Shown: positions 35,927 through 44,056 of the stretch, one piece after another | Layout of the letters: the number at the start of each line of letters is the position of its first letter | Numbering within the stretch: position 1 is the first letter of the stretch | From: Phycisphaerales bacterium | GTDB taxonomy: Bacteria > Planctomycetota > Phycisphaerae > Phycisphaerales > UBA1924 | NCBI GenBank assembly: GCA_016764895.1 | Contig: JAESRA010000247.1 | Location: forward strand, 1 to 57,894 | Length of the DNA stretch: 57,894 nt | Reading direction: 5' to 3' | The notes under the pieces: generated by a model | Told to the model about the DNA's origin: nothing | The model's input: only the letters and a program-made list of their open reading frames with translations | Databases searched by the model: none | Program-made: the position numbers and the translations under genes

Positions 35927-37869
35927 ATGCAAAAGCTGGACCCAAAGACCGATGGCGCATCTGCCAACATCATTGACGAGAACCTCGCCAAGCTCCGCGA
36001 ACTATTCCCCGATGCGTTTACCGAGAGTTCAGCCGAAGGCGAGCCGCGTTGGAAGGTGGACTTTGACGCACTCCGGGAAGTGCTCGGCGATGCCATCGAG
36101 GATAAGCCTGAGCGGTACAGCTTCACTTGGAACGGCAAGAGCCGGGCGAAAATGATCGCCAACACGCCCACAACCGCCACGCTGAGGCCGTGCCCAGAGG
36201 AGTCGGTCAACTGGGACACGACCAAGAACCTGTTCATCGAGGGTGACAATCTGGAGGTGCTCAAACTACTTCAGAAATCGTACCACCGTAAGGTAAAGAT
36301 GATTTACATTGATCCGCCTTACAACACTGGAGGCGAGTTCATATATCCAGATCGGTTCAAAGACAATCTAAATACATATTTGCGGTATTCTGGGCAGGTT
36401 GATGATGAAGGATTCAAGCTTTCTGCCAACACTGAGTCATCCGGTCGCTATCACACCAACTGGCTAAACATGATGCTTCCTCGACTCCGTTTGGCCCGGC
36501 ATCTTCTTAGAGATGATGGTTTCGTGTTCATTTCTATTGATGACCATGAAGTAGCAAATTTAAGACTGCTATGCAACGAGATCTTTGGAGAAGAAAATTT
36601 CATTGAAAGCTTGGTATGGAAAAAAAGTATGGCGGCGGGGCAAAGACAAAATACTATGTTGGGCTTCACGAATATATTCTGTGTTATGCAAAGAGTAAAG
36701 ACCAAATCTCACGAATTGAGACACCCTATGAAAATAAGCACAGAAAATATTATAAATACACAGACATTAATGAAGCTACTCGCGGACCATACCGCCTACA
36801 ACCACTAAACACAAACAGCAACGATCCAAGACCTAACTTACGCTATCCACTCGTACACGAAGGCAATGAAGTATGGCCTGAGAGTCAATGGCAGTGGTCA
36901 AAGGAACGCACTGAAAGGGCACAAGAGAATGGAGAGTTAGTGTTTTCCGAAACGAAGAATGGGTTCACCGTCAATTTTAAACAGTATCTCCTGGATGAAG
37001 AAGGAAACGAACGCACAAGTAAGCCCTTCTCGATAATTGATGGTATTTATACCCAGCATGGAACCAATGAGATCAAAGAACATTTTGGTGACGGCAAGAC
37101 TTTTAGTTTTCCTAAACCTTCCACTCTGATCCGGGAAATACAAAAGATTTTCTTCGATACTGACTATCTAGTTCTTGATTTTTTTGCTGGATCCTGTGCA
37201 ACGGCAGAATCTGTTTTAAGACTCAATGCCGAGGACGGGGGGAAGCGGAGATTTATAATGGTTCAACTCCCAGAGCCTTGCGGTGCTGATTCTGTAGCTT
37301 ATAAACAAGACATGCAGACAATTGCAGATATTGGCAAGGAACGCATTCGCCGAGCCATTAGCAAGATTGAAAACGAACGGAAATGTGAAAACGCAAATTC
37401 AGGCCGCCATCTGCCTGGCATGGAAAAAGTAGAAAGTCTTCCGGATGAGGGGTTTAAGGTCTTCAAGCTAGAGAGTAGCAGTGTGCAACCGTGGGAAGCT
37501 GAGTTTGATACCGTTGAGAAGTCGCTTATCGATTCGATTGACAAAATCAAGCATGATCGTACCGAGTCAGATGTGCTTTACGAGTTGCTGCTTAAATACG
37601 GACTCGATCTAACAGAACCAATCGACGAGCGAGAGATCGCCGGAAGCACCGTCTACAGCGTTGGTTCTGGTGCATTAATTGTCTGTCTCGCCAAGACCAT
37701 CGGCCTCGATATCGTCGAAGGCATTGTCGCACTCAAAGAGGAACTCAAGCCCGAAGTCATGCGTGTCGTCTTCCGCGACTCCGGCTTCAAGGACGATGTC
37801 GTCAAAGCCAACGCAGTCCAGATTCTCAAGCAGGCCGGGCTTGCTGATGAACAGATCAGGAGCCTCTAG
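35927..37869 (+). CDS. mod: Type III restriction-modification DNA methyltransferase (Mod), frame interrupted at an A7 run
   Basis: N6-adenine methyltransferase of a type III system. Upstream frame (35927-36808) has DPPYNTGGEF at 129-138; downstream frame (from about 36616) has motif I LDFFAGSCATAES and the Mod C-terminus. The switch is at TGG-AAAAAAA-GTATGG (A run 36620-36626). An eighth A, or a -1 slip, restores WKKKYGGGAK and a 647-residue protein of normal Mod size. Mod genes are often phase-variable through simple repeats, and A runs promote slippage, but a mutation or sequencing error is possible. The centre is strongly AT-rich compared with both ends, suggesting a recombined recognition domain. 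Confidence 0.85.
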
Positions 37870-37877
37870 GCACACCC

Positions 37878-39644
37878 ATGACAATCACATCCATCCACAT
37901 CCAAAACTTTCGATCAATCGTGTCGTTCAAATCTCACACGCGAGATTTAAATATCTTCGTAGGCCAGAATGATGAAGGCAAGTCAAATGTGCTCCGCGCG
38001 TTAGACCTGTTCTTCAACCACGACAAGAAGACCGGCTTTGACCTTGTTTGGGATCGCGACTATTGCAAGTTCGCCCCGGTTCGCCAACGGAGAGCCCCTG
38101 AAATCACGATTGAGATTGAAATCGTTCCTCCTGAGTCATTCTCAAATCGAGAGCCAGTTCTCTGGCAACGAGCATGGCGTCGTGACGGGCTCCACAGCGA
38201 GCGCATTCGTTATAAGAGCGGCGGCGAGCCATCATCTAGGACAAAGGTGAATGCATTCCTCAAAGCGATGCGATATGACTATGTCCCAGCCATCAAAGGC
38301 CCGGAATACTTTAAGCAATTACTCCGTAGTCTTCACGATATGCTCGAAGCCACTGTGGCAGAAGATGTTCGGGCAGCATCTGGATCGTTTACAAAGACAA
38401 TCAACAATAACACCAAAACGATTCTGAAAGACATCGAAGAGCGGCTTGGACTTCCAACGACAATTGAACTTCCCACGGATCTCCGAGAGCTCTTTGCTCA
38501 GCTTGAGTTTACTTCTGTTTCTGGGGGTCATCCGTTTTCATTAAGCGAACGCGGTGATGGTGTCAAAGTTCGCCATGTTCCGATTGTATTAAGATGGCTT
38601 GCCGATCAAGCCAACCATTTGTCGGCCAAGGGAAAACCAAAGGTCGTCACAGTGTGGGGATATGAGGAGCCGGAGAACAATTTGGAACTTCGCAAGTGCC
38701 TCGATCTGGCCAGAGAGTTCATCGAGTTTTGCCCGACAATTCAGACATTCGTGACAACTCACTCCCCTGCGTTCTATTCGATCTGCCGAGAAGCGGATAC
38801 TGAGAAGGTTCAACTTTTCAATGTCGAAAAAGACAAGACTCCTCCCGTCACGAAGATTTCAGCAGTGGACGCTTCGGAGGTCGGCAAGTTTGATTCTTCC
38901 ATGGGATTACTGGAGTTGCTGGCCCCACACATGCTTGAGGCCCAAGAGCAAATCAAACGGCTCGAAAAAGCTAAGGCAAGCCTTACAGACACAAACATCC
39001 CAACGCTGTTTGTAGAGGGTGAAAGCGATAAAGTACTCCTTGAGTGCACGCTCGCGGAATACTATCCAAATCTAGACGGAGAAATCTCCATCAAATGTGG
39101 AGGAGGGCACGCATGGGTAAAAGATATGATCCTCGCGTGGCATTATGGCCGAGCCGAAGCTCTCGCCGTGGGACTCTTTGATTGTGACGAAGATGCAAAA
39201 GTGTCCTTCGCTGATGCCAACCAAATCATCGGCAAACGAAACAATGCGAAGGTTGTAAAGGTATGTCGGAACGATGTACTCATACAGTGTTGTCAAGCAG
39301 GCTTTCCAGTTCCCTTCTCGCCTGATGAACTACTGTCGGAAGCAGTGTGGGATCATGCTGAGGAGCAAGGCTGGCTAGAGGAACGATCAAATCTTGTTGC
39401 ACTATACAAATTCTCCAAGACTAATGAAAGTTTTACATCACATCTTGAAAATCTAGTGGCCAATGAGCATCTGCGCCGGTTGATTTGTTTCAAAGTAAAA
39501 ACATTCTCAAAGGAGAAGATGAGCAAATATGTCAAGAGACTGGGAGCCGAAAACAAGGCGGAAGCAGTCGCCGGACTTGTCAAAACGCTCGACAAATGCC
39601 TTGAGAAGCTTGGCTTTGAAATAACTGAAGAGGTTGCGGTATGA
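37878..39644 (+). CDS. OLD-family ATPase with TOPRIM nuclease domain
   Basis: A 588-residue protein: ABC-type ATPase (Walker A GQNDEGKS at 29-36, signature LSERGDGVK, Walker B YEEPENN with Glu263, His switch TTHSPAF) followed by a TOPRIM domain with Glu380 (LFVEGESD) and the DxD pair Asp435/Asp437. These are the hallmarks of the overcoming-lysogenization-defect nucleases. It lies inside the type III operon between mod and res, with a 4-bp overlap with res. Because all components share an operon, it is probably a second nuclease arm of the same defence island rather than a chance neighbour. Confidence 0.88.
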   Translation: MTITSIHIQNFRSIVSFKSHTRDLNIFVGQNDEGKSNVLRALDLFFNHDKKTGFDLVWDRDYCKFAPVRQRRAPEITIEIEIVPPESFSNREPVLWQRAWRRDGLHSERIRYKSGGEPSSRTKVNAFLKAMRYDYVPAIKGPEYFKQLLRSLHDMLEATVAEDVRAASGSFTKTINNNTKTILKDIEERLGLPTTIELPTDLRELFAQLEFTSVSGGHPFSLSERGDGVKVRHVPIVLRWLADQANHLSAKGKPKVVTVWGYEEPENNLELRKCLDLAREFIEFCPTIQTFVTTHSPAFYSICREADTEKVQLFNVEKDKTPPVTKISAVDASEVGKFDSSMGLLELLAPHMLEAQEQIKRLEKAKASLTDTNIPTLFVEGESDKVLLECTLAEYYPNLDGEISIKCGGGHAWVKDMILAWHYGRAEALAVGLFDCDEDAKVSFADANQIIGKRNNAKVVKVCRNDVLIQCCQAGFPVPFSPDELLSEAVWDHAEEQGWLEERSNLVALYKFSKTNESFTSHLENLVANEHLRRLICFKVKTFSKEKMSKYVKRLGAENKAEAVAGLVKTLDKCLEKLGFEITEEVAV

Positions 39645-42600
39645 AGATTCGTTTCGATCCTGAGCTTGATTTTCAAGATGATGCCATTCGAGCGGTTGTT
39701 GACCTCTTCGATGGTCAGGAGACCTGCCGCACCAACTTCACCGTAGCACCGGTCAATGTGCCCTCCGATGACGGCCAGAGTTCGTTGGCGTTCGGCTCAG
39801 ACCTCGGCGTGGGCAACCGGCTCCGCCTTCTCGACGATGACATCCTCGCCAACCTCCGCAAGATTCAACTCCGCAACGCATTGCCCGTTTCGGAGAAGCT
39901 CGGCGACCTCAACTTCACCGTCGAAATGGAGACAGGCACAGGAAAAACCTATGTCTATCTCCGCACCATCTTCGAGATGCACAAGAAGTACGGCTTTACC
40001 AAGTTCATCATGGTGGTTCCCTCAGTGGCCATCAAGGAGGGTGTGCTCAAGACGCTGCAGATAACCGAGGAACACTTCAAGGGGCTTTACGACAATACGC
40101 AATACGACTATTTCATCTACGACTCGCAGAAACTCGGCCAAGTTCGCAATTTTGCCACGAGCGACTACATTCAGATCATGGTGATTAACATTGCCGCATT
40201 CAACAAAAGTTTCAAAGACCCGACCAAAGAGGGCAAGGCAAACATCATCCACAGGCCACATGACCGGATGACGGGGAACAAGCCGATTGAGTTTATTCAA
40301 TCGACAAATCCGATCGTTATCATCGACGAGCCACAAAGTGTGGACACGACGGATAAGAGCAGTGAGGCTATCGCCTCGCTCAATCCGCTCTGCACGCTCC
40401 GGTACTCAGCAACTCATGTGAAGAAGCACAACATGGTCTACAAGCTCGATGCGGTGGATGCCTACGAGCGGAAGCTCGTAAAGCAGATCGAGGTGGCTGG
40501 CATCGACATCCAGGACAGCCACAACAAGGCGTATATCAAGTTGCTCAAGGTAGACAACAAGAAGAGCACGATCACGGCTCAGCTAGAACTCGATATCCAG
40601 CAGAAGGATGGCGCGGTCAAACGGAAGAAGAAGACCGTCAAGGCCGGGCAAGATTTGCTTGAAGTCTCTGGCGGGCGAAGCGTCTACGACGGCTACATCA
40701 TCGACGACATCTATTGCGAGAAGGACAACGAATACATCAGCTTCACGAGCCAAGACGAGATCACCCGACTCAACGAAGTGGCGGGCGGCGTGGATGAAGA
40801 TCAGTATAAACAACTCCAGATTCGCAAAACCATCGAATCTCACTTGGGCAAGGAGCTTGCGCTCAGGCCACAGGGCATCAAGGTATTGAGCTTGTTCTTC
40901 ATCGACCGAGTAGCAAACTACCGGCAGTACGACGATCAAGGCAATTCTGTCAAGGGCAAGTACGCCGTGATGTTTGAGGATGAGTACGCCAAGGCCATCA
41001 AGAAGCCAAAGTATGATGTACTCTTTGAGGGGCTCGACCGCGAAACAGCAGCAGAAGGTGTGCATGATGGCTATTTCTCAATTGACCAGAAGAAGATGGG
41101 CGGCCACTCGGTCAATATGTTCAGGGATTCAAAGGGTGAGGGAAGTACCAAAGCAGACGAAAGCACCTATCACTTAATCATGAAGGACAAAGAGAAACTA
41201 CTTAGCTTTGATTCAAAGCTGAAGTTCATCTTCTCACACTCGGCATTACGCGAGGGTTGGGACAATCCCAATGTCTTCCAGATTTGCACGCTCAACGAGA
41301 CTGGATCAGTCATCAAGAAAAGGCAAGAGATTGGCCGTGGGCTACGGATCGCCGTCAATCAAGATGGAGAGCGAGTGCATGGGTTCGAGGTCAATCGCCT
41401 AACGGTGATGGCCAATGAATCCTACGAGGACTTCGCTCACAAGCTCCAGAAAGAAATCGAGCAAGACGAAGGCATCCGGTTCGGTGTCATCGAGAAGCAC
41501 ATGTTCGCAAGTGTTGTGGTTGATGCAATCAAGCCAGAAATCGAATATCTGGGCACAGAACGGTCTCAGCAAGTTTTTGAGCACTTGCAAGAACACGACT
41601 ACATCGACTCAAAAGGTAAGGTGCAGGATGCACTTCGCAAAGACCTCGCCGCTGGCGAAGTAGTTTTGCCAGATGATGTGAAGGATCAGGCCGACCAGGT
41701 GCTTCGATTGCTCAAGAAGGTGAGTGGCAAGCTCAATGTCCGTGATGCTGACAAGTCTGAGACTATCAGCCTGAATAAGGCGATATACATTGGCGAAGAG
41801 TTCCGCGAGCTCTGGAACCGAATCAAGTATCGTACAACATTCCGCGTTGACTTTGATGGCCAAGCCCTGATTAAGAAATGCGCCGATGAAATATCGAAAC
41901 GACTTGTTGTTGGAAAAGCAAGATTTGTCTACCGAACAGGGCGTCTCGCTATCGAACGGAGCGGCGTCGAAACTGATGAAGGCAATGAGAGTGTCCATCT
42001 TTATGATGCAACCGATTTTGAAGTGCCCGATATCGTGTCATTCCTCCAGGATGAAACACATCTCACACGACGCTCAATCGTTGAGATTCTCGTCAATAGT
42101 GGTCGTCTCGATGATTTCAAGAACAATCCTCAGAAGTTCATCGAGCAAGTGACCAAGCTCATCAAAGACCAAATGCAGCTCTTCATCGTCGATGGAATTA
42201 AATACCAAAAGATCGGGGACGATGCTATTTATGCTCAGGAGTTATTCCAGAATGAGGAACTCAAGGGCTACTTGAACCAGAACATGCTCAAGAGCGAAAA
42301 ATCGGTTTACGAGTATGTTGTGTACGACTCCGATATAGAAGAGGCATTCGCAAAATCATTTGAGCGTGCAGATGAGGTAAAGGTCTATGCAAAGTTGCCA
42401 TCATGGTTCAAGATCGAGACACCTCTAGGAACTTACAACCCCGATTGGGCAGTAGTGGTTGATGTAGATGGTCAGGAACGGCTCTATTTTGTAGTTGAAA
42501 CCAAGGGCAGTCTCTTCAGCTCCGATCTCCGTGCCCGTGAGCAAGCGAAGATTGACTGTGGCCGTGAACACTTCAAAGCATTAGGCGATGGCATCGGGTA

Positions 42601-42649
42601 TGAAGTGGCGAATAGCTACGAAAAATTCACCGAAACGTTTATTCAATGA
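39641..42649 (+). CDS. res: Type III restriction endonuclease (Res), SF2 helicase-nuclease
   Basis: A 1002-residue DNA translocase-nuclease. Walker A METGTGKTYV near 96-105, Walker B IIDEPQS near 227-233, motif VI QEIGRGLR, and a C-terminal PD-(D/E)xK site: Asp935 (NPDWAVVV), Glu953 and Lys955 (VETKG). All catalytic positions are present, so Res looks functional even though the mod frame is interrupted. In type III systems Res cuts only in complex with Mod; a Mod-off state would silence cleavage. Last gene of the operon, 75 bp before the right att repeat. Confidence 0.92.
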   Translation: MKIRFDPELDFQDDAIRAVVDLFDGQETCRTNFTVAPVNVPSDDGQSSLAFGSDLGVGNRLRLLDDDILANLRKIQLRNALPVSEKLGDLNFTVEMETGTGKTYVYLRTIFEMHKKYGFTKFIMVVPSVAIKEGVLKTLQITEEHFKGLYDNTQYDYFIYDSQKLGQVRNFATSDYIQIMVINIAAFNKSFKDPTKEGKANIIHRPHDRMTGNKPIEFIQSTNPIVIIDEPQSVDTTDKSSEAIASLNPLCTLRYSATHVKKHNMVYKLDAVDAYERKLVKQIEVAGIDIQDSHNKAYIKLLKVDNKKSTITAQLELDIQQKDGAVKRKKKTVKAGQDLLEVSGGRSVYDGYIIDDIYCEKDNEYISFTSQDEITRLNEVAGGVDEDQYKQLQIRKTIESHLGKELALRPQGIKVLSLFFIDRVANYRQYDDQGNSVKGKYAVMFEDEYAKAIKKPKYDVLFEGLDRETAAEGVHDGYFSIDQKKMGGHSVNMFRDSKGEGSTKADESTYHLIMKDKEKLLSFDSKLKFIFSHSALREGWDNPNVFQICTLNETGSVIKKRQEIGRGLRIAVNQDGERVHGFEVNRLTVMANESYEDFAHKLQKEIEQDEGIRFGVIEKHMFASVVVDAIKPEIEYLGTERSQQVFEHLQEHDYIDSKGKVQDALRKDLAAGEVVLPDDVKDQADQVLRLLKKVSGKLNVRDADKSETISLNKAIYIGEEFRELWNRIKYRTTFRVDFDGQALIKKCADEISKRLVVGKARFVYRTGRLAIERSGVETDEGNESVHLYDATDFEVPDIVSFLQDETHLTRRSIVEILVNSGRLDDFKNNPQKFIEQVTKLIKDQMQLFIVDGIKYQKIGDDAIYAQELFQNEELKGYLNQNMLKSEKSVYEYVVYDSDIEEAFAKSFERADEVKVYAKLPSWFKIETPLGTYNPDWAVVVDVDGQERLYFVVETKGSLFSSDLRAREQAKIDCGREHFKALGDGIGYEVANSYEKFTETFIQ

Positions 42650-42724
42650 CACTGCTTGCTACATCAAAATTATACCAACCTCCCGTTTTTCTACGCTCCA
42701 CCTGATGAGTACGGCGTTCTTATC

Positions 42725-42870
42725 TCATGACCTAGCGGGTCAGATTGCTAGTTTTAGCGGGTCAGACAACTCTGTCTACCAAAAACAGAAAACGCCGCAA
42801 ACCGTTTGGATTGCAGCGTTTATGAAAGTGGGCGTAATAGGACTCGAACCTACGACTTCTGCCATGTGAC
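42725..42870. repeat. Right attachment repeat of the genomic island (att-like direct repeat, copy 2)
   Basis: Matches 13455-13599 in the same orientation. It includes the 3' half of the intact tRNA-Val gene, its 3' flank and terminator, and a GCGGGTCAGA-rich arm (copies at about 42736 and 42758). The homology ends in the anticodon loop at 42870. By the usual logic of tRNA integration, the 3' half now in the intact gene came with the element. Confidence 0.85.
42790..42821 (-). terminator. Terminator of the tRNA-Val gene
   Basis: On the minus strand AAACGCTGC and GCGGCGTTT (one G-T wobble) form a nine-base stem around a 14-base loop, followed by TTCTGTTTTTG. It is eight bases from the tRNA 3' end and is duplicated in the left att copy. 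Confidence 0.75.
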
Positions 42871-42902
42871 GGCAGCGCTCTAGCCAACTGAGCTATACGC
42901 CC
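42829..42902 (-). tRNA. tRNA-Val(CAC)
   Basis: Folds as a complete cloverleaf: acceptor GGGCGTA/TACGCCC, D arm GCTC/GAGC, anticodon stem CTGCC/GGCAG with loop GTCACAT (anticodon CAC, reads GUG), T stem GTAGG/CCTAT with TTCGAGT loop, discriminator A; 74 nt, CCA not encoded. Position 32 is G, slightly unusual. The 3' half lies inside the right att repeat. This is the integration site of the island. Confidence 0.95.
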
Positions 42903-42911
42903 GGAAAGCAA

Positions 42912-42940
42912 AGGGTAGTCCAACGACCTGAAATCTTCAA
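42912..42940 (-). promoter_or_regulatory. Promoter of tRNA-Val
   Basis: On the minus strand TTGAAG (42940-42935), a 17-bp spacer and TACCCT (42917-42912); transcription would start a few bases before the mature 5' end. It is outside the att repeat, so the native promoter still drives the gene. Confidence 0.5.
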
Positions 42941-42945
42941 GTAGC

Positions 42946-42977
42946 AAAAAACTGAGCCCTCTCAATAGAGCACTCAG
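42946..42977 (-). terminator. Rho-independent terminator of the pilus-like operon
   Basis: Minus-strand hairpin: CTGAG/CTCAG plus AGAG/CTCT stem with a small internal mismatch and loop ATTG, followed by six Ts. The hairpin begins inside the stop codon of the last gene. Confidence 0.75.
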
Positions 42978-43456
42978 CGTGTCATCTGCACACGAATCCG
43001 TCGGCCGGAGGTGGTGTGCTTGATGATAACAAAGCGTTCCTGCCCTGCAATTTTAACAAGCGTCCAGCCAGGCTCGATCTCATCACCAATACCATGCGCT
43101 TTGCCGTTGATCACCGCGAACGATTTGGAAGCCGATGGAAGGACGCTTGATAGCGTAAACACAGGGTCTGAAGCAGAGCCTGGCTCATCTGGCCGAAAGA
43201 CCGTGGGCATCATAAGAAGCGACATCTCGACTTCCTCAAACCAGAACGGCGAAGACATCGGTTCCAAAGATCGCTGAACCGGCTCTGAATATTCAGAGCC
43301 GCTGGGGATCACAGGAAGAGACAAAAACTCGGCCGTCATCATATTTGCGTGGGCATTGGCAGGCTCGTTGATCACGAACTGAAAAGCACCCACGGCAGCC
43401 ATTGGGCCGACAACAGCAGCTAAACAAAATCCATGAAGGAGTGATCGGTCATTCAT
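42974..43456 (-). CDS. PilP/GspC-like periplasmic protein
   Basis: A 160-residue protein with an N-terminal hydrophobic segment (FCLAAVVGPMAAVGAFQFV), a low-complexity linker and a C-terminal beta-domain: FTLSSVLPSASKSFAVINGKA, then GDEIEPGWTLVKI, with the pattern of PilP/GspC homology regions, which connect the inner-membrane complex to the secretin. Last gene of the pilus-like operon, downstream of pilO. Assignment rests on pattern and gene order. Confidence 0.6.
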   Translation of the reverse strand: MNDRSLLHGFCLAAVVGPMAAVGAFQFVINEPANAHANMMTAEFLSLPVIPSGSEYSEPVQRSLEPMSSPFWFEEVEMSLLMMPTVFRPDEPGSASDPVFTLSSVLPSASKSFAVINGKAHGIGDEIEPGWTLVKIAGQERFVIIKHTTSGRRIRVQMTR

Positions 43457-43459
43457 CGG

Positions 43460-44056
43460 TTAATCCTCCAACGCCAAAGACCCCGACGGGATCGATGTTA
43501 ACATCACCGAGTTAATCTCGGCATTCATACGAACACTCTCTTCACCTATAGCTAAAAATCGAAAACTCATAAAGCTCACCTGCTCCGGTCCTGAAACCAC
43601 ATCATGCATAAATGTGATCACCGATCCGTATTCTCCTTCGATCTCAACCCGAACAACATTTTGGACACCCTCCACAGAACTCGTTGTCCCTTCAATCTCC
43701 TGGTCGAGTTGAGTTGTGTTCAAGGATTCGATTTTTGAAACAGAAACCCCATTCTTACCCGCGGCCTCATTGATCAAGTTATGGAGCGATGTCCCCGAGC
43801 TACCCGCAGGCAAATCGCTGGTCATCTTGTCAAGTAGATTCTGGAGCTTCACCTGAACATCAATAGATTCCTGAGAATCGTAAGTCCCGATCCGCTGTTC
43901 GTACTCGACAATGAGTTCTTGATGAGCCTTCACGGTTTGATTCTGATTATCGACCTCAAGGATTGCAGGCTTCACTAGATAAAGCCAGCCAATGCACGCA
44001 ACACCAGAAACCAAAATCACCTTAAAAACAATCTGTTTACGCGTCTCTAAATTCAT
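43460..44056 (-). CDS. pilO: PilO/GspM-like inner-membrane assembly protein
   Basis: A 198-residue protein with one N-terminal membrane helix (VILVSGVACIGWLYLV), a coiled-coil region, and a ferredoxin-like C-terminal domain typical of PilO/GspM. In type IV pili PilO pairs with PilN on the PilM platform. Start overlaps the pilM/N stop by 4 bp (ATGA). Family-level assignment by layout and position. Confidence 0.7.
   Translation of the reverse strand: MNLETRKQIVFKVILVSGVACIGWLYLVKPAILEVDNQNQTVKAHQELIVEYEQRIGTYDSQESIDVQVKLQNLLDKMTSDLPAGSSGTSLHNLINEAAGKNGVSVSKIESLNTTQLDQEIEGTTSSVEGVQNVVRVEIEGEYGSVITFMHDVVSGPEQVSFMSFRFLAIGEESVRMNAEINSVMLTSIPSGSLALED

Noticed and set aside
31912-37869. DISARM-like system (SNF2 helicase plus methyltransferase)
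   Set aside because: No DrmA or DrmB (DUF1998) candidates; Mod and Res have type III features.
37878-42649. Gabija-like system (OLD nuclease plus helicase)
   Set aside because: Gabija needs a UvrD-like GajB; the downstream gene is a type III Res with an SF2 helicase and PD-(D/E)xK site.
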